Below are positions 35,536-44,212 of a DNA stretch of 64,000 nucleotides, in pieces. The notes beneath the pieces were generated by a model that saw only the letters and a program-made list of their open reading frames with translations, made no database searches and was not told the DNA's origin. How positions within the stretch are numbered: position 1 is the first letter of the stretch; every line of letters begins with the position of its first letter. A program made the position numbers and the translations under genes. The stretch comes from Shimia_B sp038528385 (GTDB lineage Bacteria; Pseudomonadota; Alphaproteobacteria; Rhodobacterales; Rhodobacteraceae). Where the stretch lies: the NCBI GenBank assembly GCA_038528385.1, contig JBCBET010000005.1, positions 62,001 through 126,000 of the forward strand, written 5' to 3'.

Positions 35536-37065
35536 CTAGCCCACCGACCCCTCGAGCGAGATCGCCACGAGCTGCTGGGCCTCCATGGCGAACTCCATGG
35601 GCAGCGCCTGCAGCACCTCCTTGCAGAAGCCATTGACCACGAGCGCCACGGCCTCCTCCTCGTCCATGCCGCGTTGGCGGCAATAGAAGAGCTGGTCATC
35701 GTCCACTTTCGACGTGGTCGCCTCGTGCTCCACCCGGCTCGAGTTGTTCTTCACCTCGATATAGGGGACGGTGTGGGCACCGCAGGTGTCGCCGATGAGC
35801 AGGCTGTCGCACTGCGTGTAGTTGCGGCTGTCCTTGGCGCGTTTGTGCATGCTCACGAGGCCGCGATAGGTGTTCTGGGCCTTGCCCGCGCTGATCCCCT
35901 TGGAGACGATGCGCGACTTCGTGTTCTTGCCCAGATGCAGCATCTTCGTGCCGGTATCGGCCTGCTGGAGGTTGTTGGCGATGGCGATGGAGTAGAACTC
36001 GCCCTGGCTCTCCTCCCCGCGGAGGATGCAGGACGGGTACTTCCACGTGACGGCGGAGCCGGTTTCCACCTGCGTCCACATCACCTTGGACCGGTCGCCC
36101 CGGCAATCGGCGCGCTTGGTGACGAAATTGTAGATGCCGCCTTTGCCCTCTTCATCGCCCGGGAACCAGTTCTGCACTGTGGAATACTTCACCTCCGCAT
36201 CGTCCATGACGACGATCTCCACGACCGCGGCGTGGAGCTGCGCGGTATCACGCTGGGGCGCGGTGCAGCCCTCGAGGTAGCTCACATAGGCCTCCCGGTC
36301 GCAGATGATGAGCGTGCGCTCGAACTGGCCGGTATTCTCCGCGTTGATGCGGAAATAGGTGGAAAGCTCCATGGGGCAGCGCACGCCCGGCGGGACGTAG
36401 ACGAACGAGCCGTCGGAGAAGACGGCGGAATTGAGCCCGGCATAGTAGTTGTCCGAGGGCGGGATAACGGAGCCGATGTACTTCTTCACGAGCTCGGGAT
36501 GGTCCTTGATCGCCTCCGAGATCGAGCAGAAGATCACGCCCTTTTCGGCGAGCTCCTTTTTGAAGGTCGTGCCCACGGAGACGCTGTCGAAGACCGCATC
36601 CACGGCCACGCGGCGTTCGGAGTTGTCCTCCGGCGTCGCGTCCACCTCCTCGACCCCGGCGAGGATCTTCTGCTCCTTGAGCGGAATACCGAGCTTCTTA
36701 TAGGTCTCGAGCAGCTTGGGATCGACCTCGTCGAGCGACTTGGGCTTCTCCTCCATGCTCTTCGGACGGGCATAGTAGTACTGGTCCTGCAGGTCGATCT
36801 TCGGGAAATCGACCATGGCCCAGTCGGGCTCCTTCATGTCGAGCCAGCGGCGATAGGCGTTGAGGCGCCAGTCGAGCATCCATTCGGGCTCGTCGTTCTT
36901 GGCGGAGATCAGGCGCACGATGTCCTCGGAGAGGCCCTTCGGCGCGTAGTCCATCTCGATCTCGGTTTCCCAGCCGTGCTTGTAATTGCCGGCCAGCGCC
37001 GCGACCTTGGCGACGGTGTCTTCCTCGACGCCTTCTTTGACCTTCATCGTGTCAAGTGCTGCCAT
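35536..37065 (-). CDS. sufB: Fe-S cluster assembly protein SufB
   Basis: Core scaffold of the SufBCD complex. 509 residues from the ATG at 37065. Conserved stretches include VYVPPGVRCPMELSTYFRIN, YLEGCTAP, RADCRGDRSKVMWTQVETGS and the sulfur-accepting core CDSLLIGDTCGAHTVPYIEVKNNSSRVEHEA. It is separated by 11 bases from the upstream cysteine desulfurase gene. An Irr-like box lies 346 bases upstream, inside that gene. Confidence 0.96.
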   Translation of the reverse strand: MAALDTMKVKEGVEEDTVAKVAALAGNYKHGWETEIEMDYAPKGLSEDIVRLISAKNDEPEWMLDWRLNAYRRWLDMKEPDWAMVDFPKIDLQDQYYYARPKSMEEKPKSLDEVDPKLLETYKKLGIPLKEQKILAGVEEVDATPEDNSERRVAVDAVFDSVSVGTTFKKELAEKGVIFCSISEAIKDHPELVKKYIGSVIPPSDNYYAGLNSAVFSDGSFVYVPPGVRCPMELSTYFRINAENTGQFERTLIICDREAYVSYLEGCTAPQRDTAQLHAAVVEIVVMDDAEVKYSTVQNWFPGDEEGKGGIYNFVTKRADCRGDRSKVMWTQVETGSAVTWKYPSCILRGEESQGEFYSIAIANNLQQADTGTKMLHLGKNTKSRIVSKGISAGKAQNTYRGLVSMHKRAKDSRNYTQCDSLLIGDTCGAHTVPYIEVKNNSSRVEHEATTSKVDDDQLFYCRQRGMDEEEAVALVVNGFCKEVLQALPMEFAMEAQQLVAISLEGSVG

Positions 37066-37076
37066 GGGTCTTCCTC

Positions 37077-38120
37077 TCACGCTGCTCTGGCGCAAATCTT
37101 TGCGTATTTCGCGGCCCAGGTGTTTGCGAACCTGCGCACGTCTTCCTCCGTAGTGGCGGGCCCGATGGAGACGCGGATGGCCTGGCTGGCCTCGGTCGCG
37201 TCAAAGCCCATCGCCGTCAGCACGCCCGAAGCCCGGACCTTCCCGCTGGAGCAGGCCGAGCCCGCCGAGACGGCGAAACCCGCGAGGTCCATCTGCATCA
37301 CCTGCGTCTCGCCCTTCCAACCGGGTGCGATGAAGCAGGAGGTGTTGGGCAAACGAGCCGCGCCTTTCCCGACAAAAATAATCCCGTTCGCCGCGGCTTC
37401 CAGAGTTGTTTCTAGAATATTTCTAAATTCCTCGACCCGGCTCCAGACGCCCGTCTCCAGGTCGCGGCTCGCGGCGGCGGCGGCCGCACCGAAGCCCGCG
37501 ATGCCGATGACGTTCTCGGTGCCCGAGCGCCGCCCCATCTCCTGCCCGCCGCCACGGATGAGGGCGGGCAAATCCACGCCTTGGCGCACGATGAGCGCGC
37601 CCACGCCCTTGGGTCCGCCGAGCTTGTGCGCGGAGACGAGCGCCATCTCCGCCCCCGACCAGGCGAAGGAGACCGGCACCTTGCCGAAGGCTTGCGTGAA
37701 ATCGCTCACCGCGATCCCAGGCGGCAGGGCCTGCATCACCCCGGTCTCGGAATTGGCGAGCTGCAGCGTGGCGCCCGCCGGCGCCTCGACCGTCACCGCG
37801 CCGTCGCGCGACACCGGGAGCGACGCATCCGCATAGGCGCGCACCGCGTCATGCTCCACCGCCGCACCGCGGAGCCCCCGCCCCGACAGCGCGAGCGCCG
37901 CCGCCTCCGTGGCAGAAGACGTAAAAACGATATCCGCGCCCGAGGCGCCGATGGCCTCCGCGATCTGGGCCCGCGCCTTTTCCACGATCGCCTTCGCCGC
38001 GCGCCCCTCGGCATGGACAGAGGACGGGTTTCCCAGCGCATCCATCGCCGCGATCATCGCCGCCCGCGCCTCCGCCCGGAGCGGCGAGGTGGCATTGTAA
38101 TCCAGATACACTCTTTGCAT
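37077..38120 (-). CDS. Cysteine desulfurase, IscS/NifS type
   Basis: 347 residues from the ATG at 38120 (MQRVYLDYNATSPLR). PLP Lys166 is in SAHKLGGPKG and the mobile catalytic Cys290 in SAGSACSSGKV. RSGTENVIG is the class I signature. It is shorter than E. coli IscS (404). It lies between iscR and sufB as in Rhodobacter. The operon therefore encodes two desulfurases of different classes (this one and SufS). A near-perfect Irr box occurs inside it at 37411. Confidence 0.93.
   Translation of the reverse strand: MQRVYLDYNATSPLRAEARAAMIAAMDALGNPSSVHAEGRAAKAIVEKARAQIAEAIGASGADIVFTSSATEAAALALSGRGLRGAAVEHDAVRAYADASLPVSRDGAVTVEAPAGATLQLANSETGVMQALPPGIAVSDFTQAFGKVPVSFAWSGAEMALVSAHKLGGPKGVGALIVRQGVDLPALIRGGGQEMGRRSGTENVIGIAGFGAAAAAASRDLETGVWSRVEEFRNILETTLEAAANGIIFVGKGAARLPNTSCFIAPGWKGETQVMQMDLAGFAVSAGSACSSGKVRASGVLTAMGFDATEASQAIRVSIGPATTEEDVRRFANTWAAKYAKICARAA
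37411..37427. promoter_or_regulatory. Irr-box-like site inside the IscS-type gene, ahead of sufB
   Basis: TCTAGAATATTTCTAAA matches TTTAGAA-N3-TTCTAAA at 13 of 14 arm positions. It interrupts an otherwise GC-rich coding stretch with an AT-rich patch, and could control an internal promoter for sufB onward. Confidence 0.5.
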
Positions 38121-38158
38121 CAGAGCCGTGTCCCGGTCTTCTTTGTGCACCGCACTTC

Positions 38159-38180
38159 GGGGTCTGGGGCAGAGCCCCAG
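38159..38180. repeat. Dispersed repeat copy 1 with hairpin, between iscR and the IscS-type gene
   Basis: GGGGTCTGGGGCAGAGC (38159-38175) recurs exactly at 46846-46862. Here CTGGGGC pairs with GCCCCAG (38164-38180) around an AGA loop, a seven-base-pair stem in the 79-base gap after iscR. It may reduce read-through into the desulfurase gene. Confidence 0.55.
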
Positions 38181-38199
38181 TCCGATCTCGCCCGCATCC

Positions 38200-38658
38200 T
38201 CATTCGTCGACCACCTCGAAAAGCGACGGCACCGCCGGGCAGGGCGTCAGGTCGTTGCGCACCACATCGCTCAGCCGGGTCTGGTGCAAGAAGACGTAGA
38301 CATGGGCCGACAGCCCCTCCCAAAGCCGGTTCGTCATGCTCTGCGCCCGCGAGCCGGAGACCGCGCCCGAGGCCCCTGCCCCGGTATGCAGGGCGCTCAC
38401 CGTCTCGTCCACGGCGCCGAGGATCTCGGCCACGCGGATCTCGGAGGCCGGCCGCGCGAGTTTGTAGCCTCCTCCCGGGCCCCGGACCGAGGACACGAGC
38501 CCGGCCCGCCGCAGCTTCACGAAGAGCTGCTCCAGATAGGGCAGCGAAATCGACTGGCGCTTCGAGATCTCGCCCAGGGAGACGAGCTTCGCCTCCCCTT
38601 GGAGCGCCAGATCCGCCAAAGCGACCATCGCGTAGCGTCCCTTGGTCGACAGCTTCAT
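38200..38658 (-). CDS. iscR: IscR-type Rrf2 regulator lacking the classical cluster cysteines
   Basis: 152 residues from the ATG at 38658 (MKLSTKGRYAMVALADLALQ). The winged-helix DNA-binding part (1-75) is typical of Rrf2/IscR (SISLPYLEQLFVKLRRAGLV, VRGPGGGYKLAR). In the region that holds three Cys in E. coli IscR there is none (ALHTGAGASGAVSGSRAQSM). The only Cys is Cys140 near the C-terminus. A single-Cys IscR is known from Rhodobacter sphaeroides, where it still binds an Fe-S cluster and represses isc-suf genes. First gene of the suf operon. Confidence 0.93.
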   Translation of the reverse strand: MKLSTKGRYAMVALADLALQGEAKLVSLGEISKRQSISLPYLEQLFVKLRRAGLVSSVRGPGGGYKLARPASEIRVAEILGAVDETVSALHTGAGASGAVSGSRAQSMTNRLWEGLSAHVYVFLHQTRLSDVVRNDLTPCPAVPSLFEVVDE

Positions 38659-38788
38659 CGCACTCCTCCACGGGGGCCGCGCACCCCACGAGATCTCCCG
38701 CGCACCCACAGGGCCTTCCGCCATGGAGCGGAGTGATTGACCCCCATCGCCCGCATGTTTACGTCATGGCCACCGTGACTACCCGCGG

Positions 38789-38805
38789 TTTAGAATTGTT
38801 CTAAA
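38789..38805. promoter_or_regulatory. Irr box (ICE) between iscR and the hydrolase gene
   Basis: TTTAGAATTGTTCTAAA has perfect seven-base arms around a TTG spacer. It lies 131 bases upstream of iscR and 55 bases upstream of the divergent hydrolase ATG, so it may act on both. Irr control of iscR-suf is established in Rhodobacterales by comparative studies. Confidence 0.8.
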
Positions 38806-38859
38806 ATGCCGTCGGTGGCGCGTCAAGCTCTCCCACGGCCCATGTCAGACTGGACGCCC

Positions 38860-39513
38860 ATGCCCGAGGTTATCTTTGCCGGTCCCGAAGGACGGCTCGA
38901 AGGCCGCTACCACCCGCAAAAACAAAAAGACGCGCCGATCGCGATCGTGCTGCACCCCCACCCGCAATTCGGCGGGACGATGAACAACAAGGTGGTCTAC
39001 AACCTCCATTACGCGTTCTTCAACATGGGCTTCACGGTGCTGCGCTTCAACTTCCGCGGCGTGGGGCGCAGCCAGGGCGAATACGACCAGGGCGTGGGCG
39101 AGCTCTCCGACGCCGCCTCCGCGCTCGACTACCTCCAATCGATGAACAACAATTCCAAGCATTGCTGGGTGGCGGGCTTCTCCTTCGGGGCCTGGATCGG
39201 GATGCAGCTACTCATGCGGCGCCCGGAGATCACGGGCTTCATCTCTGTATCCCCGCCCGCCAACATGTACGACTTTTCCTTCCTCGCCCCCTGCCCCTCC
39301 TCGGGGCTCATCATCAACGGCGCCTCGGACCGCGTGGCCCCGCCGGCCGACACCCATGCACTGGTGACCAAGCTCCATGAGCAAAAGGGGATCACCATCA
39401 CCCATCAGGAGATCGAGGGGGCCGGACATTTCTTCGAGGAGCCGCACATGGACACGATGATCGGAAACGTCACCGATTACGTGCAGCGCCGCCTCACCGA
39501 GACCACGCGCTAG
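38860..39513 (+). CDS. Alpha/beta hydrolase
   Basis: 217 residues from the ATG at 38860 (MPEVIFAGPEGRLEGRYHPQ), which matches the usual N-terminus; in-frame upstream ATGs at 38842 and 38806 fall closer to or at the Irr box. Oxyanion region LHPHPQFGGTMNN, nucleophile Ser108 in AGFSFGAWIG, Asp in NGASDRVAPP and His in EGAGHFFEE. Resembles small dienelactone-hydrolase-like esterases; substrate unknown. Divergent from iscR with a shared control region. Confidence 0.88.
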   Translation: MPEVIFAGPEGRLEGRYHPQKQKDAPIAIVLHPHPQFGGTMNNKVVYNLHYAFFNMGFTVLRFNFRGVGRSQGEYDQGVGELSDAASALDYLQSMNNNSKHCWVAGFSFGAWIGMQLLMRRPEITGFISVSPPANMYDFSFLAPCPSSGLIINGASDRVAPPADTHALVTKLHEQKGITITHQEIEGAGHFFEEPHMDTMIGNVTDYVQRRLTETTR

Positions 39514-39534
39514 GCCTAGCGCAGGGAGGACCCA

Positions 39535-39756
39535 ATGAGTTCCGTCGAACGGATCGCCATCAAACTCGCCGACGATGTGCTCGCCGCGCAGGACGAGACC
39601 GGAAACGACCGCCTCTTCGTGGAGATCGGCAACGTCCTCGCCGCCGCGTCGCAGACACTGGAAGAGGCGTTTCTCACCGAATGCCGCATCCGCCTCGCAG
39701 AGCAGAAGGCGCGCGCCGCGCTCGAGGCCAAGCTCGCCGCGCATCGCGCGCGCTAG
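39535..39756 (+). CDS. Small helical protein of unknown function
   Basis: 73 residues. Entirely predicted helical, acidic in the middle and basic at the end (EQKARAALEAKLAAHRAR). The ATG at 39535 has a strong GGGAGGA site. It begins 21 bases after the hydrolase stop, so the two are probably cotranscribed. No family recognised. Confidence 0.65.
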   Translation: MSSVERIAIKLADDVLAAQDETGNDRLFVEIGNVLAAASQTLEEAFLTECRIRLAEQKARAALEAKLAAHRAR

Positions 39757-39874
39757 CGTAGGACGTTACACGGGACCGACGCCACGCGGCGACCCGCCTC
39801 ACGAAGGTATTGACGTGACGCAGGGGCCGGGGTCACGTGCATCGCCGGGCGCGCCTGGCCGGCGCCGGGCCGCG

Positions 39875-41071
39875 TCAGACGATGTGCTTGATCGCCGCGC
39901 GCGCCGCCTGCACCAGACGCGCCATGACCATGTCGAGCACGTAGTTCAGGAAGGACGCGGTGAGGTCGGCCACCTCGAGCCCCCGATCCACGAAGCCCAC
40001 GGCGAACCGCAGCGCCGCCTTCACGAATCGCAGGATCATGTCGCCCACTTCGAGCGCCAGCCGCGCCGAGCGTCGCACGCCCTCCATCAAAAGATCCGCG
40101 AGCGTGAGCGTGGCGCTCACCCCGCCGCAGAGAAGGTGCAGAACGGGCATGAGGGCCGCCAGCGCCGCGCTCAGCGCCCAGTACCCCATCTTGGAACCGA
40201 AGCCCGATGATTTCTCCGCCTGTTCGAGCCAGTATTTGGGGTTCGATTTCGTGGCGCGGATGACTTCCGGCGGCCAGCCCCGGGCGGTCATGTTCTGGAT
40301 GTAGCTCAGCTTCATGGAATGGGCGTCACCGGTGATCCCGCCGAAGCCCGCATTCACGCCCGTGGCCCCGATATCGCAGTGCTGGAAAGGCAGGAGCGGG
40401 ATCATGGGAACGGGATCGGCGAGCGCGTAGACCCGCTTCACGTTTCCGACCCCGATGTAGCGACGGATATCGCCCGCGATGCCCACGCTGCCGACCCGCG
40501 GCGCGCCGAAGGTATAGAGGTAGGTGGCCCCCGTGGCCGCTTTGGCGTAGTCGAGCGCCGCCAGCGTGGCGAGGGCCCCGCCGAGCGAGTGCCCCACGAA
40601 ATGCATCTTCACCGGCTTCGGGCGCGCCTCGGCGATCATGGTCTGCACGTCGACGCGCATCTTGTTGTAGATGTCGTTGAACCCGGCATGGACAGGGCAC
40701 CCCGAGGGCCCGCGCGCCATCCCGATCTGGTAGTTGGAGAGCCAGTCGGCGGAGGTGAACATGGGCGGCATCGTCCCGCGCATGGCCATGATGTATTCGC
40801 CCTTGATGGCGCCGTGGCGCTCGAGCAGGACGCCGAACCCCGCCTGCTTTTTCCTCAGCGCGCCCGAGGCGCTGACCGCGGTGTCCACGGGCGTCACGGG
40901 TACGGAGATCGACGGGCCGTCCTCGCGCGCATCGGTGCTGAAGCGGGGGTCGTCGCCAGCGAGATCGAGCGCGTCGGCGCGCATCTCCGCGCGGGAGCCG
41001 CCGATTGCCTCGGCGACGGAATAGGCGCCGTCGGCGATGATGGCGGCGTTCATGCCCTGCAGTAGCGTCAT
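39875..41071 (-). CDS. Class 3 lipase-like protein with hydrophobic C-terminus
   Basis: 398 residues, no signal peptide. The lipase class 3 core shows AMRGT, VHAGFNDIYNKM, the nucleophile elbow VGHSLGGALA (Ser162), ALADPVP (Asp219) and GDAHSM (His251): a complete triad. After residue 290 come one strong hydrophobic segment (ALSAALAALMPVLHLLCGG) and several amphipathic helices. A cytoplasmic lipase with a membrane-active tail and a small exported neighbour is reminiscent of secreted phospholipase effectors with periplasmic immunity proteins, but no secretion genes are in the window. A storage-lipid or phospholipid esterase is the plain alternative. Confidence 0.85.
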   Translation of the reverse strand: MTLLQGMNAAIIADGAYSVAEAIGGSRAEMRADALDLAGDDPRFSTDAREDGPSISVPVTPVDTAVSASGALRKKQAGFGVLLERHGAIKGEYIMAMRGTMPPMFTSADWLSNYQIGMARGPSGCPVHAGFNDIYNKMRVDVQTMIAEARPKPVKMHFVGHSLGGALATLAALDYAKAATGATYLYTFGAPRVGSVGIAGDIRRYIGVGNVKRVYALADPVPMIPLLPFQHCDIGATGVNAGFGGITGDAHSMKLSYIQNMTARGWPPEVIRATKSNPKYWLEQAEKSSGFGSKMGYWALSAALAALMPVLHLLCGGVSATLTLADLLMEGVRRSARLALEVGDMILRFVKAALRFAVGFVDRGLEVADLTASFLNYVLDMVMARLVQAARAAIKHIV

Positions 41072-41107
41072 CTCAAATTCCTTTTGTACAAACTCCGGCC
41101 GCGGCCG

Positions 41108-41572
41108 TTACCGGTTCGAATTCAACGTGCAATTGCTTTTGGCGAAATTGGCGGTGGAGGGCTCCTCTCCGAGATTGCAGGTCACGTCGAAGGCCGCGCC
41201 GCCGGTCTCGTGATTGAGATCGAGGCTCCGCGAGGAGATGCTCAGGAAGCGCTCGCCGCCCATGGCATCGGTGGTGTAGCGCTGGATGACGACGATGTTG
41301 GCGGGCACGCGCCCGAAGAGGCCGGGCTTCGTCTCTACCGCATCGAAGGAAAAGCGGCCCTCGGCATCGGCGGTGACGGTGTCGAAGGCCTGCTTGCCCT
41401 GGTAGCGGTATTCCCGCGTGACCTGCGCGCCGGCGGCGGGCCGTCCATCGGCGCCGATGAGTTGGCCCTGCATGGGCGAGCAGACATAGAGCTTGGAGCT
41501 GGACATGGCTGCGCCTCCGCTGGCTGTGGTCAACAGGGCCGTGGCAACGATAAGCCATGCGGTGCGCGCCAT
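41108..41572 (-). CDS. Small exported beta-sandwich protein (carboxypeptidase-regulatory-like), partner of the lipase
   Basis: 154 residues from the ATG at 41572. A signal peptide ends near SGGAAM (about residue 23). The mature part begins LYVCSPMQGQLIGADGRPAAGAQVTREYRYQG, the pattern of carboxypeptidase-regulatory-like/DUF6795-type domains. DAEGRFSFDAVE follows, and two Cys lie near the C-terminus. It ends 36 bases before the lipase start, so the two form a unit. Function unknown; binding or neutralising the lipase is one possibility. Confidence 0.75.
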   Translation of the reverse strand: MARTAWLIVATALLTTASGGAAMSSSKLYVCSPMQGQLIGADGRPAAGAQVTREYRYQGKQAFDTVTADAEGRFSFDAVETKPGLFGRVPANIVVIQRYTTDAMGGERFLSISSRSLDLNHETGGAAFDVTCNLGEEPSTANFAKSNCTLNSNR

Positions 41573-41765
41573 CGGTCTCTCCCTCAAGGTCCGGCGAGTA
41601 TTGGGGAGAAATCCGGCCCTGTCAGCACCCGTTTTGGTGAATGGTCAAAAGGGACCTCCACGGTGCCCGGCATGCTGCGACAATTCTGTGTGCGAGTTCT
41701 GGTATACAAGTGCATACATTCCCTCTAGACAGCGGGAAACGCCGCGCAGTCGAAAAGGAAAATCC

Positions 41766-43949
41766 ATGTCCGCATTCTCCGGCACCCACATCGTCTACAC
41801 CACCGTCGACGAGGCCCCCGAGCTTGCCAGCGCGTCCCTCCTGCCCATCGTACAGTTCTTTGCCAAAGCCGCGGGCGTGACGGTGGAGACGCGGGACATC
41901 TCGCTCGCCGGGCGCATCATCGCCACCTTTCCGGAGGTGCTCACCGACGCGCAGAAACAGTCCGACGACCTCGCCGCGCTGGGCGCGTGGGTGAAGACGC
42001 CGGAGGCCAACGTCATCAAGCTTCCCAACATTTCCGCCTCCGTGCCGCAGCTCGTCGCGGCGATCAAGGAGCTGCAGGACAAGGGCTATGCCCTGCCCGA
42101 CTACCCGGCAGAGCCCGCCACGGAGGAGGAGAAGGCCGTTCGCGCGAAATACGACACTATCAAGGGTTCCGCGGTGAACCCGGTGCTGCGCGAGGGCAAT
42201 TCGGACCGCCGCGCGGCCACGGCCGTCAAGAACTACGCCAAGGCCAACCCGCACCGCATGGGCAAGTGGTCCGCGGACTCGAAGACCCACGTCGCGTCGA
42301 TGTCCGGCAATGATTTCTACGCCAACGAAAAATCCACCACCGTCACCGCCGCGCAGGCGGGCGATGCCAAGATCGTGCTCAACGGCACGACGCTCAAGGA
42401 CGGCGTGGCGCTGGCCGAAGGCACCGTCGTCGATGCCTCCTTCATGTCCGCCTCTGCTCTACGGGCCTTCCTCAAGGACGAGATCGCGAGCATGGAGCCC
42501 GGCGTGCTCTTCTCGCTCCACATGAAGGCCACGATGATGAAGGTGTCGGACCCGATCATCTTCGGCCACGCGGTCTCCGTCTATCTCGCGCCGTTCTTCG
42601 AGAAGCACGGCGCGGCGCTCGAGGCGCTCGGCGTCGACCCCAACGGCGGGATCGGCGCCATCGAAGCCGCCATCGCGGGCAACAGCGACCTCGAGGCCGA
42701 TCTGAAGGCCGCCCTCGCCGCGGGACCCGCCATGTACATGGTCAATTCCGACAAGGGGATCACGAACCTCCACGTGCCCTCCGACGTCATCATCGACGCC
42801 TCCATGCCCGCCGTGATCCGCGCGGGCGGCAAGGGCTGGGGCCCCGATGGCAATGAGGCCGATACCAAATGCGTCATCCCCGACCGCTGCTATTCGTCCG
42901 TCTATGACGAGAGCATCAACTTTTTCAAAGCCAACGGCGCCCTCGACGTCACCACCGCGGGCGCCGTGCAGAACGTTGGCCTCATGGCCCAGAAGGCGGA
43001 AGAATACGGCTCCCACCCCACCACCTTCGAGATCCCCGAGGCGGGCACCATCGAGGTCGTCGCGTCGAATGGCGACGTGCTCCATTCCCACGCCGTGGAG
43101 CCCGGCGATATCTGGCGCATGTCGTCGGCCCGGAAGGCGCCCATCGAGGATTGGGTGAAGCTCGCCATCGAGCGCCAGGCCGCCACCGGCGCGCAGGCGA
43201 TCTTCTGGCTCGACAGCGCCCGCGCCCATGACGCGGAGCTCATAGAGAAGGTGAAGCCCCTGCTGGAAGCCGCTGGCGTCGCGGACAAATTCGAGATTCT
43301 GGCGCCACGCGAGGCCACGCGGCTCACGTTCGAGACGATCACGCAGGGCAAGGATTCGATCGCCATCACCGGCAACGTGCTCCGCGATTACCTCACCGAC
43401 CTTTTCCCGATCCTAGAGCTGGGAACCTCGGCCAAGATGCTCTCCATCGTCAAGCTCATGCAGGGCGGCGGCCTCTTCGAGACGGGCGCGGGCGGCTCGG
43501 CGCCGAAACATGTCCAGCAGCTCGTGGAGGAAAACCACCTGCGCTGGGACTCGCTCGGAGAGTTCTGCGCGCTGGGTGAAAGCTTCGCCTTCCTCGCCGA
43601 GGCCACCGGCAACGCCAAGGCCGCGGCGCTGGCCAAGGGGGTCGAGGCAGCCACGCAGGGCGTGCTCGACCACGAACGCAGCCCGGGCCGCAAGGTGGGC
43701 CAGCCCGACAACCGCGACAGCCACTACTGGTTCGCCCGGTACTGGGCCGAGGCGCTCGCGGACGGTGACCTCGCCGATCACTTCAAGCCCGTCGCCGAAG
43801 CGCTGGCAAGCAACGAAGACAAGATTGTCGCAGAACTTGCCGACGCGCGCGGCACGCCCGTCGATATCGGCGGCTATTACAAGGCGGACCCCCAAAAGCT
43901 CGCGCGCGTCATGCGCCCGTCTTCCACGCTGAACGCGATCTTCGACTGA
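41766..43949 (+). CDS. icd: Isocitrate dehydrogenase, NADP-dependent, monomeric type
   Basis: Oxidative decarboxylation of isocitrate to 2-oxoglutarate. 727 residues, the length of the monomeric class. Characteristic blocks include LPNISASVPQL, NPVLREGNSDRRA, KYANPHRMG-like (KANPHRMGKWS), DGVLFSLHMKATMMKVSDPIIFGH (in pieces) and HYWFARYWAEAL near the end. The ATG at 41766 follows GGAAAATCC. A half-palindromic GGTATAC/GCATAC motif occurs 60 or so bases upstream but cannot be tied to a regulator. Confidence 0.96.
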   Translation: MSAFSGTHIVYTTVDEAPELASASLLPIVQFFAKAAGVTVETRDISLAGRIIATFPEVLTDAQKQSDDLAALGAWVKTPEANVIKLPNISASVPQLVAAIKELQDKGYALPDYPAEPATEEEKAVRAKYDTIKGSAVNPVLREGNSDRRAATAVKNYAKANPHRMGKWSADSKTHVASMSGNDFYANEKSTTVTAAQAGDAKIVLNGTTLKDGVALAEGTVVDASFMSASALRAFLKDEIASMEPGVLFSLHMKATMMKVSDPIIFGHAVSVYLAPFFEKHGAALEALGVDPNGGIGAIEAAIAGNSDLEADLKAALAAGPAMYMVNSDKGITNLHVPSDVIIDASMPAVIRAGGKGWGPDGNEADTKCVIPDRCYSSVYDESINFFKANGALDVTTAGAVQNVGLMAQKAEEYGSHPTTFEIPEAGTIEVVASNGDVLHSHAVEPGDIWRMSSARKAPIEDWVKLAIERQAATGAQAIFWLDSARAHDAELIEKVKPLLEAAGVADKFEILAPREATRLTFETITQGKDSIAITGNVLRDYLTDLFPILELGTSAKMLSIVKLMQGGGLFETGAGGSAPKHVQQLVEENHLRWDSLGEFCALGESFAFLAEATGNAKAAALAKGVEAATQGVLDHERSPGRKVGQPDNRDSHYWFARYWAEALADGDLADHFKPVAEALASNEDKIVAELADARGTPVDIGGYYKADPQKLARVMRPSSTLNAIFD

Positions 43950-43957
43950 CGGAAGAT

Positions 43958-43984
43958 GCGCCTCGGGGCTCGTCCCCGGGGCGT
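43958..43984 (+). terminator. Hairpin after icd
   Basis: An 11-base-pair stem (two G-T pairs) with a CTCGT loop starts eight bases past the icd stop. GC-rich, no U-run. The rest of the gap up to 44212 shows no gene. Confidence 0.5.
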
Positions 43985-44212
43985 CGGCCTCCGACGGTGC
44001 CATCGCCTTCCCGCGCGAAGCGGTCGACGTGACGCCCTGTGAAGGGATCGCTTCGCCGTAGCACGCCCTGTCACAACGCGCCGATGAAAGAGTCCACAGC
44101 AGGGCAGCCATGAAGGGCGGCTGCGCGCAGAACCGTAACGCGGCGCTTGCGTCGCGCAGTCCACGTGGCAGACTGGGAAGACCGCGTGCCAGCTGAAAAT
44201 CGGGGTCTCGAC

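Noticed and set aside
41700..41725. GntR-type operator (GGTATAC and GCATAC halves) upstream of icd
   Set aside because: The halves are imperfect and the spacing fits no consensus I can name.
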